Below, piece by piece: positions 62,921 through 64,000 of a stretch of 64,000 bases of DNA. Within the stretch, counting starts at the first letter, position 1; the number at the start of each line of letters is the position of its first letter. The DNA lies in NCBI GenBank assembly GCA_020692355.1, contig JAIMKP010000001.1:1-64000 (forward strand). Direction: 5' to 3'. Both the position numbers and the translations under genes were made by a program. The notes under the pieces were generated by a model, which was not told the origin of the DNA, did no database searches, and worked only from the letters and a program-made list of their open reading frames with translations. This DNA comes from Desulfosporosinus sp. Lineage in GTDB: Bacteria; Bacillota; Desulfitobacteriia; Desulfitobacteriales; Desulfitobacteriaceae.

Positions 62921-64000
62921 TTAAGAGAATGTCCGATTTTCGGCAATATTATATTCTTTGATTTTACGATACAGAGTAGCCCGGCTGATCCCAAGCAACT
63001 TTGCCGCATCTTCCTTGTGTCCATCGCTGTCAGTTAAACTTAAGGCTTTCATGATCGCTTCCCGTTCCCTGTCTTTTAGATTCAGAGACGCTTCACCCGA
63101 CTGAGGCTTCGCCTCCGTTAAGATCCTTTTAGGCAGGACTTCCGGCGTGATGAAGCGCCCTGGAGCCATGGTCACACTGTATTCGATGACATTGCTCAGT
63201 TCGCGAACATTTCCGGGCCAAGCATACTTGGACAGAATAGCGATCGCTTCAGGCGTAATCTCGGTGACATCCCTCCCAGTGAGGGGTGCATAATGCTCCA
63301 GATAAAAGCGAACCAAAATAGGGACATCCTTCCCGCGCTCGCGCAAGGGCGGAATCGTCAGCGGAATGACATTCAACCGATAATACAAATCCTCCCGAAA
63401 CTCCCCGGTTCTCACCATCTGGTCTAAGTCGCGATGGGTCGCGGCAATCACACGCACATCCACCGGGATGGAGCGGGTGCTGCCAATGCGTTCCACCCTC
63501 CTTTCCTGCAGAACTCTCAGTAGTTTTACCTGTAGGTGGAGCGGCATATCCCCTATTTCATCCAAAAAAATTGTACCGTTATGAGCCAATTCAAACTTCC
63601 CCAATTTACCGCCCCTGCGAGCACCTGTGAACGAACCTTCCTCATATCCAAATAATTCACTTTCCAGCAAATTCTCCGGAATGGCTCCGCAGTTTATGGC
63701 GATAAAAGCGTGGCCTTGACGATTGCTGCTTTGGTGAATGGCACGAGCCAACAGCTCTTTGCCTGTCCCGCTCTCGCCCTGAATCAATAGGGTTGCATTG
63801 CTGGGAGCCACCCGCAGGGCCATCTCCTTAAGTTCCTGCATCTTAGCACAGTTACCAATGATCTGCGAAAAATGCGTCTCGGTCTCATTCACCGTCGCCT
63901 CTTTAACTAACTTCTTGACCTGCTGAATGTCCTTTAGCGTCACCACAGCTCCTTCGATCAAACCATTATTTTTGATCGGAATCACATCACAAAAAAGCTG
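62921..64000 (-). CDS. Sigma-54-dependent transcriptional activator (cut by window edge)
   Basis: Enhancer-binding protein that opens sigma-54 promoters by ATP hydrolysis. The frame stays open to the right edge (earliest visible residues [20 protein letters not shown], a PAS-type sensory domain), so the true start lies outside. The AAA+ domain has Walker A GESGTGKE, the sigma-54-contact loop GSFTGA (usually GAFTGA), Walker [13 protein letters not shown] and [18 protein letters not shown]. The C-terminal Fis-type helix-turn-helix is [21 protein letters not shown]. About 165 bases separate it from the ygeY promoter, so it is the likely activator of that operon. The effector is unknown. Confidence 0.95.
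   Translation of the reverse strand, partial: QLFCDVIPIKNNGLIEGAVVTLKDIQQVKKLVKEATVNETETHFSQIIGNCAKMQELKEMALRVAPSNATLLIQGESGTGKELLARAIHQSSNRQGHAFIAINCGAIPENLLESELFGYEEGSFTGARRGGKLGKFELAHNGTIFLDEIGDMPLHLQVKLLRVLQERRVERIGSTRSIPVDVRVIAATHRDLDQMVRTGEFREDLYYRLNVIPLTIPPLRERGKDVPILVRFYLEHYAPLTGRDVTEITPEAIAILSKYAWPGNVRELSNVIEYSVTMAPGRFITPEVLPKRILTEAKPQSGEASLNLKDREREAIMKALSLTDSDGHKEDAAKLLGISRATLYRKIKEYNIAENRTFS

Noticed and set aside
1-64000. tRNA or rRNA genes, CRISPR arrays, insertion sequences and phage genes
   Set aside because: I looked for these and saw no tRNA-like fold, rRNA stretch, repeat-spacer array or transposase/integrase other than XerC.

Overview
The window looks like a chromosome segment of an anaerobic, spore-forming, low-to-mid GC Firmicute, most likely a Clostridia member near Desulfitobacterium, Desulfosporosinus or the Peptococcaceae. 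This is inferred from gene content and order: a PolC-type replicase, CodY next to HslVU, an alpha/beta-type small acid-soluble spore protein, T-box and purine riboswitch leaders, and a selenium-type molybdenum hydroxylase locus. Species cannot be fixed without a database search. Every gene except the spore protein gene lies on the minus strand, so transcription runs from high to low coordinates.

1-25.6 kb is a housekeeping backbone. In transcription order it runs topA, trmFO, xerC, hslV, hslU, codY, rpsB, tsf, pyrH, frr, a small unknown gene, uppS, cdsA, an AI-2E-type membrane protein, dxr, rseP, ispG, proS, polC, rimP, nusA, ylxR, ylxQ and the start of infB. It covers translation factors, isoprenoid and phospholipid precursors, replication and stress proteolysis. 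Oddities are a PolC with no proofreading exonuclease, a NusA with a long acidic Tyr/Asp/Glu tail, terminator-like hairpins in the rimP and rpsB leaders, and a hairpin-dense ispG-rseP interval with no convincing gene.

25.6-38.2 kb is mixed: dprA, a two-gene end-joining set (LigD-type polymerase and Ku), a DUF3786 protein, an endonuclease IV-like protein, a histidine phosphatase, serA with a class V aminotransferase behind a T-box leader with two T-box/terminator modules, the spore protein, an NlpC/P60 hydrolase, an Hsp20 and a DUF815 ATPase.

38.4-64 kb is a large purine salvage and catabolism island in at least two transcription units. The distal unit starts at a strong sigma-54 promoter beside a sigma-54 activator gene cut by the right edge. 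It carries ygeY, ygeW, arcC, glyA, hyuA, a fused Fe-S/molybdopterin hydroxylase of the selenium-dependent xanthine dehydrogenase type, two XdhC-family genes and yqeB. The proximal unit starts at a guanine-class riboswitch that I predict to be an ON switch. It encodes a four-subunit molybdenum hydroxylase whose molybdopterin chain is split into two coupled genes, a purine permease, two deaminases and a BMP-type nucleoside ABC transporter. A likely route is uptake of purine nucleosides and bases, deamination, hydroxylation to xanthine or urate-level compounds, ring opening, transfer or release of carbamoyl groups, ATP recovery by carbamate kinase, and entry of C2 units through glycine/serine.

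The strongest candidates for something undescribed are the guanine-type ON riboswitch on the four-subunit hydroxylase operon, the sigma-54-controlled YgeY/YgeW/ArcC branch, the exonuclease-less PolC and the structured ispG-rseP interval.
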